Assembly (NCBI GenBank): GCA_964386385.1
Contig: CAYLRN010000005.1
Coordinates: 62,001-126,000 of the forward strand
From: RUG572 sp964386385
GTDB taxonomy: Bacteria > Verrucomicrobiota > Kiritimatiellia > RFP12 > UBA1067
Direction of reading: 5' to 3'
DNA length: 64,000 bases
Shown: piece by piece, positions 1-9,472 of the stretch
Position numbering within the stretch: position 1 is the stretch's first letter
How the letters are laid out: each line of letters begins with the position of its first letter
The notes under the pieces: model-generated
The model's input: only the letters and a program-made list of their open reading frames with translations
Told to the model about the DNA's origin: nothing
The model's database searches: none
Translations under genes and position numbers: made by a program

Positions 1-2513
1 ACGTTCCGCTTCGCCAGCGGCGGGACGGCGGGCAGGTCCAGCGGGGCGGACGCGATCTCCACGCCGTCCTCCAGCACCGCGCAGCGGGCGTCGTACCTGT
101 CCGAGGACGTGAAGGCGAATCGGTTCCAGAGCGTTGCCGCGATCGTCCCGCCGGGCGTCGCCGCGACGGGCGCGGTTTCGGTCGGCGTGACGACGAGGTT
201 GCGGTGGACGTGGCCGACTTCGACGAGCTTTGGAGTGACATGGCGTTCCGCGTCTATGATTCCGTTCACGCAGAAATTGCCGTCGTGCGGCAGTTCGTCG
301 TGGTCGCCGCCGTATGCGAGGTGGCGTTCGCGCCTCCCGTCCGGGCCGACGCGGTCGGTCTCCTTCCACACCGCCTGGTCCACCCAGTCCCAGATGCATC
401 CGCCAGTGAGCGACGGCGAGGCGTAGAATGCGTCCCAGTACTCCTTGTAGTTGCCGAGGGCGTTGCCCATGCAGTGGGCGTACTCGAAGAAGAAGCTGCA
501 CTTCCTGCGCGTTCCGCGCGCCTTGACGTCGGCTATGGACGGATAGCCGGGGCCGTCCACGGCGAAGCGCTCGCAGTCCTGCCGGTAGACCTGCGGGCGC
601 GTGCCGTCCAGCTTCGCGCATTCGGCGTCCACGACGTCGAACGTCGGCCCCTGTCCGGCCTCGTTGCCCCAGCTCCACGTGAAGACGCACGGCGAGTTGC
701 GCAGGTTCAGCACCATGTCGCGGCAGCGGTCGACGTGCGCCTGCGTCCAGCCGGGCGGAGACGCGAGGCAGTCCACGCCGTAGCCCATGCCGTGCGACTC
801 CACGTTCGCCTCCGCCTGCACGTAGATTCCGTAGCGTTCGCAGAGGTGGTAGAAGTACGGGTCGTTGGGATAGTGGGCCGTGCGCACGGTGTCGACGTTG
901 AAGCGCTTCATCAGCAGGACGTCGCGCAGCATCTCCGCCCTTGAGACGGCGCGGCCGTTCACGGGCGAGGCGTCGTGGCGGTTCACGCCCTTGAACTTCA
1001 CCGGGCGTCCGTTCACGTGGATTGCGCCGTTCGGCATGATTTCGGTCTTCATGAATCCGACCTTCGCCGAACGCACGTCCGCCGCGTTCGCGCCAGCGGC
1101 GGCGGGGTTCGCCGCGCGCAGGACCAGCGTGTAGAGGTACGGGTCTTCGGCGGACCACAGGCGCGGCCTTTCGAAGTCGAACGCGAACGCCGCGTTCGTC
1201 GCCGCCACGCCCTTGAGCGTCGCCTCCGCCACCTGGCGTCGGGCGGCGTCGTAGACCGTCGCCGTGACGTCGACGGGCGGCATCGCGCCCGCGCCGAGAT
1301 TGCGCAGTTCCACGGACACGTCGACCGACGCGCGCGCAAAATCGTCCGCGAACGACGGCTTCCAGAAGAAGTCGCGGATCTCCACCGGCGGCGGGGAGAA
1401 GAGCATCACGCTGCGGTAGACGCCGGAGTAGCGGAAGTAGTCCTGGTCTTCAAGGTAGGAGCCGTCGCTCCAGCGGTAGACCTCCACGGCAAGCAGGTTC
1501 TCGCCGGGGCGTAGATATTTCGTGACATTGAACTCGTGCGCCGTGCAGCTGTCCTCGCTGTAGCCGACCCTCTCGCCGTTCACCCACACGTAGTAGGCGC
1601 TGTAGACGCCCTCGAAGCGGAGGAACACGGGACGCCCCGCCCAGGCTTCAGGCACGGTGAATCGCGTCCGGTAGGACGAGACCGGATTGTAGTCCGGATC
1701 GAGGCGCGGCGGCGTGTGCGGATGCGGGTACTTGATGTTCGAGTACTGCGGGACGCCGAAGCCCTTCATCTCCACGCAGCTGGGGACGTCGATGTCGTAC
1801 CACGCCGTGTCGTCGAAGTCCGTCCTGAAGAAGTCCTTCGGACGCTGCGCGGGCGCGCCGCACCAGTTGTAGCGCCACTTGCCGTCGAGCGACTTTACGT
1901 ATGGCGTTTCGGGAAGCTCGGGCGTCAGCGCCGCGGCCGCGGAGGCGAGCGGGAAGGAATAGGCGCGGGCAGGCTCCACGTTCACGTAGTTGACAAGCTC
2001 GTTCTCCCATTCCGGCGCGTTATCGCGCGCGCGCCGCGCCCGGACGGACGCCAGGGTCTTCTCCCGTACGTCCGCCCACTGCGGCCCGTGCGTCTGGCGG
2101 AGGCCGTCCAGGACGATTCGCCCGGCCGACGACGGAACGGACTTGAAGCGCGTGTCGATGAGCCAGCGCAGGGCGGCCTCCGTCGCCTTCACGTCCGCGC
2201 CGTGGACGCCGACGACGCCGTTGCGGACGGCCACGGACCAGGCGCCGGGCGCGTCCCACGGCTGCGTGGAGACGTAGAAGTCGCCCGCGAACGCAGGCGC
2301 GTAGCCAAGCACCGGCGCCTTCACGCCGGTCACGCGCGCGATCTCGCCTGCGAGTTCCTTCATCATCGCCTTCGTCGCGGGCGTCTCGTCCCGGCTGCCG
2401 TGGATGCGGAACGGACGCGCGTCGTCCCGCTCGATTGTAAACGTCTCGCCCGGTCCGCAGAGGGCGAACGCCGCCGCGCAAAGAAGCGCCATCAACTTTT
2501 TCATTTCGTTCAT
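1..2513 (-). CDS. GH2 beta-galactosidase, secreted (3' end outside window)
   Basis: The reading frame is open from ATG at 2513 to the left edge (837 residues visible). It begins with a signal peptide (MKKLMALLCAAAFALC, after an alternative inner ATG at 2504). A region at about residues 20-120 resembles the small N-terminal domain found before GH20 and alpha-glucuronidase catalytic domains. The GH2 jellyroll, Ig-like and TIM-barrel parts follow. Barrel motifs are the GVNRHD block, the acid/base motif WSWGNEAGQG (Glu about 618), the nucleophile motif FEYAHCMGN (Glu about 677) and GGCIWDWVDQ, all matching LacZ-type enzymes. The protein should cleave terminal beta-galactosides in the periplasm or outside the cell. 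It is divergent from the Fic/GH106 side and has its own promoter at 2558-2586. The family call is firm; the exact substrate is not. Confidence 0.93.
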   Translation of the reverse strand, partial: MNEMKKLMALLCAAAFALCGPGETFTIERDDARPFRIHGSRDETPATKAMMKELAGEIARVTGVKAPVLGYAPAFAGDFYVSTQPWDAPGAWSVAVRNGVVGVHGADVKATEAALRWLIDTRFKSVPSSAGRIVLDGLRQTHGPQWADVREKTLASVRARRARDNAPEWENELVNYVNVEPARAYSFPLASAAAALTPELPETPYVKSLDGKWRYNWCGAPAQRPKDFFRTDFDDTAWYDIDVPSCVEMKGFGVPQYSNIKYPHPHTPPRLDPDYNPVSSYRTRFTVPEAWAGRPVFLRFEGVYSAYYVWVNGERVGYSEDSCTAHEFNVTKYLRPGENLLAVEVYRWSDGSYLEDQDYFRYSGVYRSVMLFSPPPVEIRDFFWKPSFADDFARASVDVSVELRNLGAGAMPPVDVTATVYDAARRQVAEATLKGVAATNAAFAFDFERPRLWSAEDPYLYTLVLRAANPAAAGANAADVRSAKVGFMKTEIMPNGAIHVNGRPVKFKGVNRHDASPVNGRAVSRAEMLRDVLLMKRFNVDTVRTAHYPNDPYFYHLCERYGIYVQAEANVESHGMGYGVDCLASPPGWTQAHVDRCRDMVLNLRNSPCVFTWSWGNEAGQGPTFDVVDAECAKLDGTRPQVYRQDCERFAVDGPGYPSIADVKARGTRRKCSFFFEYAHCMGNALGNYKEYWDAFYASPSLTGGCIWDWVDQAVWKETDRVGPDGRRERHLAYGGDHDELPHDGNFCVNGIIDAERHVTPKLVEVGHVHRNLVVTPTETAPVAATPGGTIAATLWNRFAFTSSDRYDARCAVLEDGVEIASAPLDLPAVPPLAKRN

Positions 2514-2557
2514 GCCGAATAATCCCCGGAATCGATTCAGTTGCCAGATGCGCGAAT

Positions 2558-2586
2558 AGTATACACGCTTGCCCGCGATTGTGCAA
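2558..2586 (-). promoter_or_regulatory. Promoter of the GH2 gene
   Basis: On the minus strand TTGCAC (2586-2581) and TATACT (2563-2558) are separated by exactly 17 bp, about 45 bp before the start codon at 2513. This is a good sigma-70-type match. Confidence 0.65.
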
Positions 2587-2797
2587 ACCGCTTCGGCTTT
2601 CTGGAGTTTGCCCATTTTCGACGCCGCCCGGAGCGCCGGCGCGGGCGCATCCTCGTCGACTGCGCGGACGACGCGGAACGCCGCCTGACCGAACGGACAA
2701 TCCGTCCGTTCGCCAAATGCCCGAAATGCCAGACCCGTTTGCATCTGCAGGGGAAATATAGTACAATGATGCCGTTTTGATACCAAAGAGGTGTTCT

Positions 2798-2974
2798 ATG
2801 TCCGCAATCCTTGTCAAGAACGTGCCGAATGGCGTCCGGGCCAAGCAGGGTCTCCTCGCGCCAGTCGGCATTGGAGGAGGTGTGTTGACCATATCTGAAA
2901 TAGACGCGGCAAAGAGGGCGGGGCGCATAGACGGCGCAATTGACAGACCGGCATTGAGGAAGACTGAACCATGA
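2798..2974 (+). CDS. Small protein overlapping the Fic gene
   Basis: This 58-residue ORF starts at ATG 2798 after an AAAGAGGTG ribosome-binding site (2785-2793). It ends in an ATGA overlap with the Fic start, which suggests translational coupling. A TATAGTACAAT-like -10 region lies just upstream (about 2757-2767). I recognise no domain. The position is where a small antitoxin partner of a Fic enzyme could sit, but the (S/T)xxxE(G/N) inhibitory motif of known Fic antitoxins is absent here and is present in the Fic protein itself. It may be a leader peptide or a regulatory partner. Confidence 0.55.
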   Translation: MSAILVKNVPNGVRAKQGLLAPVGIGGGVLTISEIDAAKRAGRIDGAIDRPALRKTEP

Positions 2975-3738
2975 AGAGAGAGGAATTCAGGGATTGCGAC
3001 GTCTACGCGGCGCGGATTGCCGCATTGCGCCCCTTTCCGAAGGAAACGCTCAAGTCGCTGCGCGACTACTACCGGATAGGCCTCGCCTACACCAGCAATG
3101 CGCTTGAAGGCAACTCTCTCACGGAAAGCGAGACAAAGGTCGTCATCGAGGACGGACTTACGGTGGGCGGCAGACCGCTTCGTGACGTCTACGAGGCCGT
3201 CGGACACGCCAGGGCGTATGATTTTCTGTGCGGGCTTGCGAAGGACAGACGTGTGTCCGCGACGGACATACTTGACGTCCATCGGCTCTTCTACGAACAG
3301 ATCGACAGTGAGAACGCGGGAGCGTGGCGCAAGGTCAGGGTTTTCATTTCGGGATCGCGGCGCATCCTGCCCGCGCCCGATGCAGTCCCCGAACTGATGG
3401 CGGCGTTCGTCAAATGGATGGCGGCAAACGAGGGTAGGAGACATCCCGTGGAATTTGCCGCGCTCGTGCATCAGAAGTTCGTCTACGTCCATCCGTTTGT
3501 CGACGGCAACGGCCGCGTTGCGCGGCTGCTGATGAATCTTGCGCTTTTGCGGGCCGGATGGACGCCGGCCGTCATACCGCCAATCTGCCGGCACGAGTAC
3601 ATCGCCACGCTCGACAAGGCCGGCCGGACGCCCGGCCCGTTCGTGCGGTTCATTCGCGACCGCGTGTGCGAGACGCAAAAGGAGTTGCTTCGTCTCATGG
3701 GAGTGTCAGTCGACCCGATGCAGGGCGGCAGCCGATGA
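2971..3738 (+). CDS. Fic family protein (AMPylase-like)
   Basis: 255 residues. The Fic core motif HPFVDGNGRVAR lies at residues 174-185 with the catalytic His and the Asp/Asn/Gly/Arg residues that bind metal and the nucleotide phosphates. Residues 42-47 read SNALEG, matching the (S/T)xxxE(G/N) inhibitory motif in an N-terminal helix, as in class II Fic proteins that auto-inhibit. Known Fic enzymes transfer AMP or another phosphate-containing group to protein hydroxyls; the target is unknown here. It is translationally coupled to the small ORF before it and followed by an inverted repeat at 3749-3770. It could be a regulator of its own host proteins rather than a toxin. Confidence 0.9.
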   Translation: MKREEFRDCDVYAARIAALRPFPKETLKSLRDYYRIGLAYTSNALEGNSLTESETKVVIEDGLTVGGRPLRDVYEAVGHARAYDFLCGLAKDRRVSATDILDVHRLFYEQIDSENAGAWRKVRVFISGSRRILPAPDAVPELMAAFVKWMAANEGRRHPVEFAALVHQKFVYVHPFVDGNGRVARLLMNLALLRAGWTPAVIPPICRHEYIATLDKAGRTPGPFVRFIRDRVCETQKELLRLMGVSVDPMQGGSR

Positions 3739-3748
3739 ACTTAAGTCG

Positions 3749-3790
3749 TCATGACGTTCTTTCGTCATGAACGAGAGAGTTTGGTATAAT
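3749..3790 (+). promoter_or_regulatory. Hairpin plus -10 box before the GH106 gene
   Basis: TCATGACG (3749-3756) and CGTCATGA (3763-3770) form an 8-bp perfect inverted repeat with a 6-nt loop. A perfect TATAAT follows at 3785-3790, only 7 bp before ATG 3798. The repeat lies at the -35 position, so it may be an operator or the end of the Fic transcript. The tight -10/ATG spacing and lack of a Shine-Dalgarno sequence suggest a leaderless mRNA. Confidence 0.55.
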
Positions 3791-3797
3791 CGCATGC

Positions 3798-6700
3798 ATG
3801 AAAAAACATTTGCTGACGCTGCTTCTGCTCGCCGCGGGATGGAGTCCCGCCGTCGACTTCTCCGCGTTCCGGACGCCCGACGCCGGCCGCCGCCCGGAGA
3901 CGTGGTTCCATCTCATCGGCGGCAACGTCGCCAGGGCGGGGCTTGACGCCGACCTCGACGCCGTGAAGGCCGCCGGCATCGGAGGAATCCAGCTCTTCCA
4001 CGGGCAGTTCGGCGGCCCATGGCCGGGCGTCTCCCCGCAGATCCCCTGCCTGAGCGCGGACTGGGACGACCTCATCCGCTACGCCGCGGACGGCTGCGAA
4101 CGGCGCGGGCTCGTCTTCAAGATGCAGAACTGCCCCGGCTGGTCCATGAGCGGCGGCCCGTGGATCGGGCTCGACAACTGCATGCGCAACCTCTCCTACT
4201 CGCGCCTCGACGTCTCCGGCCCCTCGCCCGCCGGCGGCCTCTCGCTGCCCGTCCCGCGCCTCCCCGCGCCGGAGATCGCGCTCTCCGACGCCGACCGCGA
4301 CTACCGCGACCTCTTCGTCCTCGCGTTCCCCGCGCCGGCAGGGGACGACGGCGCCGTCCTTGCGCCGAAGCCCGTCTCCGCCTCCGACGCGAACGGCGTG
4401 ATGACGCGCCGCTACGCATTCGAGCGCCCCGTGACGCTGCGGACGCTTGAGCTGCCGTCGCCCCGCATGATGAACCACGACTACTCCTACCGGCCGGAGG
4501 CCCGCGTCCGCCTGACGGCGGTCGACGGCGCGAAGCGCACTGTCGTCCTCGACCAGGACGTCCCGCAGGGCGTGTGGCAGGACTCCGTGCCGATCACGTT
4601 CGCCTGCGACGAGGCGACCGCCCGCGAATGGGAGTTCGTCTTCGAGCACAGGCATCCCATGCACGTCCCGCAGGTGAAGTTCGGCGCCGGCGCCCGGCTG
4701 GACAACTGGGAGGGCCTCGCCGGATGGGTCCTGCGCGGACTTGCGAAACGCGGCGCCCCGCGCCAGGACCCGCGCGCCTGGGTGCGCTCGGACGAGGTGC
4801 TGGACCTGACCGCCCGCTTCCGCGACGGTCGGCTCGACTGGACGCCGCCTGACGCCCGGAAGTGGACGCTCCTGCGCATCGGCCACGTGAACAACGGCTC
4901 GCGCAACGGCCCCGCGCCGAAGGAGGCCACCGGATGGGAGTGCGACAAGATGTCCGCCGCCGCCGTCGACGCGCATTTCGCCGCGTACGTCGGCCGCCTA
5001 GCCCGCGGCCCGCTCGCCGGCGGAAAGCTCAAGGGCTTCGTCGTCGACAGCTGGGAATGCCGGCGCCAGACGTGGACGTCCACGCTTGAGCGCGACTTCC
5101 GCGACGCGAACGGCTACGACTTCCGCAAAAAGCTTCCCGCCGTCTTCGGCTGGGTGCTCGACGGCCCCGCCTCCACGGAGCGCTTCCTCCTCGACTGGCG
5201 CCGGACGCTCGGCGACCTCGTGGAGAGGAACTACTACGCCCGCATGAACGCCATCGCCTGGGACCTCGGCATGACCGCCCAGTACGAGACGGCGTTCGGC
5301 GACGTGATACCGGGCGACATCATGCGCTTCTGGAAGTGGTGCGACACTCCCATGTGCGAGTTCTGGCATCCGCGCGCGGACGGCAGCGTCGGCCAGGACG
5401 ACTTCAAGCCCGTCTACCCCTGCGCAAGCGCCGCCCACGTCTACGGCAAGGGCCGCTGCGCCGCAGAGGCGTTCACCTGCATGAGGCTCAAGTGGAACGA
5501 GGCTCCGCGCGACCTCAAGCGCACCGGCAACCACGCCCTCGCCCGCGGCGTCACGCATCTCGTCTTCCACACCTACACGCACAATCCGCGCACGGACTTC
5601 CTCCCGCCCGGCTCCAGCTTCGGACACACCATCGGCACTCCGTTTCTGCGCGGACAGACCTGGTGGGGCGCGATGAGGGACTTCACCGACTACTTCGCCC
5701 GCTGCGGCGAAATGCTCGAGGCCGGCCTTCCGTCAAGCGACGTCCTCTGGTTCCTGGGCGACGGGGTCGGGCACAAGCCAAGCGAGATCTCGCCCCTCCC
5801 CGACGGCTTCCACTACGACTACTGCAATCCCGACGCGCTCCTGACGCGCGTTTCGGTGAAGGACGGCCGCCTCGTCCTGCCCGACGGCGTCTCGTATTCC
5901 GTCCTCTGGATCCCGGAGGGGACGTACGTCGCGCCGAAGAGCGAGGCGAAGCTGCGCGAACTCGCCGCCGCCGGCGCCAGGGTCGTCCGCGGCTCGCCCG
6001 CCGCCGCGGTGGCGGGGCTGGCGCCCGACGTCGTGTTCACGCCGAACGCGCGCGCGTCCGCCGTCAAGCCGCTGGAGCCGCCGTTCGAGTGGATTCGCAG
6101 GACTGATCCGAAGGCGGGAATGGACTGGTATTTCGTCTGCGCCAACGGCCCTGACGGCTACAGGGGCACGGCCACGTTCCGCCGCGCCGGCGCGGTCTCG
6201 CTCTGGGACCCCGTGACCGGGACGGCGCGCCGCGTCGCGGCGACCGTGAAGGACGGACGCACGGCGATCGACTTCGACCTCGCCTGCGGCGAATCCGCGT
6301 TCGTCGTCTTCGGCGGACCTGACGTTGCGGACGGGGAGACGTCGCCTGCGCCAGCCGCCGCGGCCGAGGAGATCCGCGGATGGACGCTGGCGTTCCCCGC
6401 AGGCTGGGATGCGCCCGCGAAGATGGAACTCGCCGAACTGAAGAGCTGGACGGACCTGCCGCTTTCCGACGCGGCGCGGCACTTCTCCGGCACGGCCTCG
6501 TATACGGCGCGCGTTTCGGCGAGGGCCGGAAGGGCGGCGCTCGACCTCGGATGCGTGGACGTCGCCGCGACCGTGTTCGTTAACGGCCGCAGGGTCCGCG
6601 CGCTCTGGGCCCCGCCCTACCGCTGCGAAGTGGAATTGAAGGACGGAGACAACGAGATCCGCGTCGACGTCTCGAACACGTGGTTCAACCGCCTTGCGTT

Positions 6701-6818
6701 CGACGCCGCGCAGCCGGAGACGGCGCGCAGGACATGGACGATCGGAGCGCCGAAGGCCGGGACGAAGCCGGAATCCTCCGGCCTACTCGGCCCCGTCACG
6801 CTCGCCCGTCTGCCATGA
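3798..6818 (+). CDS. GH106-type glycosidase (alpha-L-rhamnosidase-like), secreted
   Basis: 1006 residues starting with a signal peptide (MKKHLLTLLLLAAGWSPA). The N-terminal block with WFHLIGGNVARAGLDADLDAVKAAGIGGIQLF is the signature start of GH106 proteins, and the length is usual for the family. A C-terminal beta-sandwich of the galactose-binding type occupies about residues 890-1000 (ALDLGCVDVAATVFVNGRRV). GH106 enzymes release alpha-L-rhamnose from pectin, plant glycosides or bacterial polysaccharides; the real substrate cannot be read here. The next gene is an alpha-L-fucosidase about 60 bp downstream, so the two may be co-transcribed for deoxy-sugar removal. Confidence 0.85.
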   Translation: MKKHLLTLLLLAAGWSPAVDFSAFRTPDAGRRPETWFHLIGGNVARAGLDADLDAVKAAGIGGIQLFHGQFGGPWPGVSPQIPCLSADWDDLIRYAADGCERRGLVFKMQNCPGWSMSGGPWIGLDNCMRNLSYSRLDVSGPSPAGGLSLPVPRLPAPEIALSDADRDYRDLFVLAFPAPAGDDGAVLAPKPVSASDANGVMTRRYAFERPVTLRTLELPSPRMMNHDYSYRPEARVRLTAVDGAKRTVVLDQDVPQGVWQDSVPITFACDEATAREWEFVFEHRHPMHVPQVKFGAGARLDNWEGLAGWVLRGLAKRGAPRQDPRAWVRSDEVLDLTARFRDGRLDWTPPDARKWTLLRIGHVNNGSRNGPAPKEATGWECDKMSAAAVDAHFAAYVGRLARGPLAGGKLKGFVVDSWECRRQTWTSTLERDFRDANGYDFRKKLPAVFGWVLDGPASTERFLLDWRRTLGDLVERNYYARMNAIAWDLGMTAQYETAFGDVIPGDIMRFWKWCDTPMCEFWHPRADGSVGQDDFKPVYPCASAAHVYGKGRCAAEAFTCMRLKWNEAPRDLKRTGNHALARGVTHLVFHTYTHNPRTDFLPPGSSFGHTIGTPFLRGQTWWGAMRDFTDYFARCGEMLEAGLPSSDVLWFLGDGVGHKPSEISPLPDGFHYDYCNPDALLTRVSVKDGRLVLPDGVSYSVLWIPEGTYVAPKSEAKLRELAAAGARVVRGSPAAAVAGLAPDVVFTPNARASAVKPLEPPFEWIRRTDPKAGMDWYFVCANGPDGYRGTATFRRAGAVSLWDPVTGTARRVAATVKDGRTAIDFDLACGESAFVVFGGPDVADGETSPAPAAAAEEIRGWTLAFPAGWDAPAKMELAELKSWTDLPLSDAARHFSGTASYTARVSARAGRAALDLGCVDVAATVFVNGRRVRALWAPPYRCEVELKDGDNEIRVDVSNTWFNRLAFDAAQPETARRTWTIGAPKAGTKPESSGLLGPVTLARLP

Positions 6819-6879
6819 GGCGCCCTTGGATGCGCCTTGCAGGAACTTGTCTGAACAGGAAAAAGGAAGGATGATTGAC

Positions 6880-8595
6880 ATGAAGTTGACGAAGACCCTG
6901 CCGGCGTTCGCCGGACTTCTCGTCGGACTTTCCGCCTTCTCGGCGGAGAACGCCGCGCCGGCGGACGAGCTGGCGCGCATCGGCCGCGCGTCCGGCGACG
7001 GCGTCCCGCTCGCTCCGCCCGAATACCGCCGTCCGAAGGACTGGAAGCCCGTCCTCTACCACAAGAGCCTCCACCGGCTGGCCCGCGAACATTCTGCGGA
7101 AATGACGGCGCGCGCGAAGAGGCAGATGGAGAAGGTGCGGGCGGTGAACGCGGCCGGAAAGTACAAGGCGACGGGCAGGTCGATCGACTCGCATCCGTGT
7201 CCGGAATGGTTCATCGACGCGAAACTCGGCGTCTTCATCGACTGGGGTCTCTGGTCCGTCGCCTCGTGGTGCCCCTACGTCAAGGGCCACCGCCTCTATC
7301 CGGACTGGTACGAGAGCCGCGCGTTCCAGGACTACCCGAAGGGCCATTCCATGCACGGCTACCACGAGTACCACGTGAAGAACTGGGGCGAGGACTTCAA
7401 GCGCGACCACTTCATCGACCTCTTCCGGGGGACGAAGTTCGACGCGCCCGCGCTGATGGCGCTCTTCGACGACTGCGGCGCGAAGTACGTCGTGCCGTTC
7501 CTCAAGCACCATTCCGGCTTCTGCCTCTGGGACAGCTCGTTCACGTTCCGCGACACGGCGGACCAGGGGGCGCACCGCGACTTCGCGAGGGAAATGGCCG
7601 ACGCCTGCCGCGCGCAGGGCCTCAAGTTCGGCTTCTACAACTCGCAGGCCGGCGAGTGGGAATATCCCATCCTCCAGGACGACGGGTCGATCAAGATGTA
7701 CGTCGACGCCAAACTGCCCCTGCGCGACTACACGCCCGACATGGAGTGGAAGGCGTCCGGCAAGGTTGCGGTGAAGGACTTCGTGAACGACTACCTCGTG
7801 CCGATGACGACGGAGTTCGTGGACAAGTACGACCCCGACGTCATGTGGTACGACTACGACTGGGCGACGCCCGCGAAGGACAACGGCAGCTACGAAATCA
7901 CCGCCTACATGTACAACAGGGCCGAGGGGCGCAAGGCCGTTGCCTGCAACGACCGCTACGGCAAGGCCGAGCCGGAGGAGATCGTCGGACGCTTCACGAA
8001 GCGTCCGCGCAACTGGCTGCGCACCGTGCGCGGAGACTTCTTCACCGACGAGTGGGGCGACACCGAGGAGTGCCTCGACCCGGCGAAGTGGCATCCGTGG
8101 GAATCCTGCTCCGGCATCTCGAAGTCGTACGGCAACCACTGGATGGAGAACTACGATCCGTCCATGGTCATGACGGAGAAGGAGTTCATCGTCCATTTCT
8201 CGGACATCGTGGCGCGCGGCGGCAATCTGCTGCTGCTCGTCAACCTCGACGCGCAGGGCGGCATTCCCGCCGTGCAGGAGACACGCCTCCGCCAGATCGG
8301 CAAGTGGCTGAAGAAGTACGGCGAGGCGATCTACGCGACGCGGATATGCGCCCCGTTCAACACGCCGCAGGTCGACTACGTGCAATCGAAGGACGGGAAG
8401 ACCGTCTACGCGATCGTCAAGGAGCCGGCGGCGGAGGTAGCGTTTCTCTGCGAACTGCCGGCGACGGCGAAGGTCACGCTCGTCGGCACGGACCGTGTCC
8501 TTGAGACGCGCCCGGTCGGGAAGGGACTGGCGGTGAAGCTTCCGCCGGACCTCGCCGGCAGCGCCCTGCCGTTCGCGCTCAAGTGCGTCAGGTGA
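6880..8595 (+). CDS. GH29 alpha-L-fucosidase, secreted
   Basis: 571 residues with a signal peptide (MKLTKTLPAFAGLLVGLSAFSA). I chose ATG 6880 over 6871 because AAGGAAGG ends at 6870, which leaves proper spacing only for 6880. Family signs are the barrel entry CPEWFIDAKLGVFIDWGLWS at about residue 107, the KHHSGFCLWDSSFT block and DVMWYDYDW, where Asp about 325 is the expected nucleophile. The usual FxHWG of GH29 reads FIDWG here, a visible departure in the active-site strand. It should remove alpha-L-fucose from host or plant glycans. It lies in line with the GH106 gene upstream and a glycosyltransferase downstream. Confidence 0.88.
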   Translation: MKLTKTLPAFAGLLVGLSAFSAENAAPADELARIGRASGDGVPLAPPEYRRPKDWKPVLYHKSLHRLAREHSAEMTARAKRQMEKVRAVNAAGKYKATGRSIDSHPCPEWFIDAKLGVFIDWGLWSVASWCPYVKGHRLYPDWYESRAFQDYPKGHSMHGYHEYHVKNWGEDFKRDHFIDLFRGTKFDAPALMALFDDCGAKYVVPFLKHHSGFCLWDSSFTFRDTADQGAHRDFAREMADACRAQGLKFGFYNSQAGEWEYPILQDDGSIKMYVDAKLPLRDYTPDMEWKASGKVAVKDFVNDYLVPMTTEFVDKYDPDVMWYDYDWATPAKDNGSYEITAYMYNRAEGRKAVACNDRYGKAEPEEIVGRFTKRPRNWLRTVRGDFFTDEWGDTEECLDPAKWHPWESCSGISKSYGNHWMENYDPSMVMTEKEFIVHFSDIVARGGNLLLLVNLDAQGGIPAVQETRLRQIGKWLKKYGEAIYATRICAPFNTPQVDYVQSKDGKTVYAIVKEPAAEVAFLCELPATAKVTLVGTDRVLETRPVGKGLAVKLPPDLAGSALPFALKCVR

Positions 8596-8609
8596 GGCGT
8601 GGCCGCGGC

Positions 8610-9395
8610 ATGAAGAACCCCGACTGCACAGTACTCGTCTGCTCGTGCGACAGGTACGCCGACCTCCTTGCGCCGTTTTCGGCGCTGTGGCGCAAGTTCT
8701 GGCCGGACTGCCCGTTCGAGGTCGCGCTCGTGACGGAGACGACCCCGGCGGACGCCGGCCTCTGCTTCGACCGCGTCATGGCGTGCGGAAAGGGCGGGAA
8801 CTGGGCTTCGCGCCTTGAACGCGCCCTCGCCGGGATTTCCACTTCGTGGGTTCTCATGCTCTGCGACGACTACTATCTAGAGGCGCCGGTGGACACGGCG
8901 AACGTCCTCGCCCGACTTGAGGAGGCGAAGTCCCGCAACGCCGCCAACCTTCGTCTCATTCCGAATCCGCCGAACGGGATTCCCGTTTCGGACGATCTAA
9001 TGGAGTATCGCAAGGACACCGCCTACTGCGTGTCCACGCTGGCCGGCTTCTGGCGGCGCGACTTCCTTTCGCGTCTCGCCGCCGGCAAGTCGAGCATCTG
9101 GGAGTTCGAGCGGTACGGAAGCTTCGAAGTCGCGGACGAGCCGCGTCCGATCCTCGCCACGCGGAAGCGGGAGTTCCCCTTCGTCGACGCCGTGCACAAG
9201 GGATGCTGGGAGAGGTTCGGCGTGGACGTCTGCCGGCGGAACGGAATCGAGGTCGACTTTTCACGGCGCGGTCTGCCGTCGATGCGCACGCGCCTGGTTG
9301 AGTGGTTCAAGCGGCTCGTCTTCGCCGTCTTCCCGCACACGCTCATCGTCAGGGTGCAGAACGCCCTCGGCGCGGGCGCCAGGGAGAGGCGTTGA
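8610..9395 (+). CDS. Glycosyltransferase-like protein (GT-A fold, likely)
   Basis: 261 residues. The N-terminal strand CTVLVCSCDRYADLL and the acidic motif LMLCDDYYLE (DxD-like, about residues 85-92) point to a nucleotide-sugar glycosyltransferase of the GT-A type. The C-terminal segment LVEWFKRLVFAVFPHTLIV is amphipathic and could sit on the membrane. The start codon at 8610 gives the compact family-like N-terminus, although the frame is open upstream into the fucosidase end. It probably acts in surface polysaccharide synthesis. I cannot name donor or acceptor. Confidence 0.65.
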   Translation: MKNPDCTVLVCSCDRYADLLAPFSALWRKFWPDCPFEVALVTETTPADAGLCFDRVMACGKGGNWASRLERALAGISTSWVLMLCDDYYLEAPVDTANVLARLEEAKSRNAANLRLIPNPPNGIPVSDDLMEYRKDTAYCVSTLAGFWRRDFLSRLAAGKSSIWEFERYGSFEVADEPRPILATRKREFPFVDAVHKGCWERFGVDVCRRNGIEVDFSRRGLPSMRTRLVEWFKRLVFAVFPHTLIVRVQNALGAGARERR

Positions 9396-9472
9396 ACGGC
9401 GACTTGGAATGCGAGGCGGCCGGCTCGTAGCCAATGCAGCGGAGAAATGCAGCAGTGAAAGGAAGATGTCAG

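Noticed and set aside
2020..3678. 552-residue minus-strand ORF opposite the Fic gene and the GH2 5' end
   Set aside because: Arg/Pro-rich translation without domains; it is antisense to two well supported genes, a common artefact of high GC.
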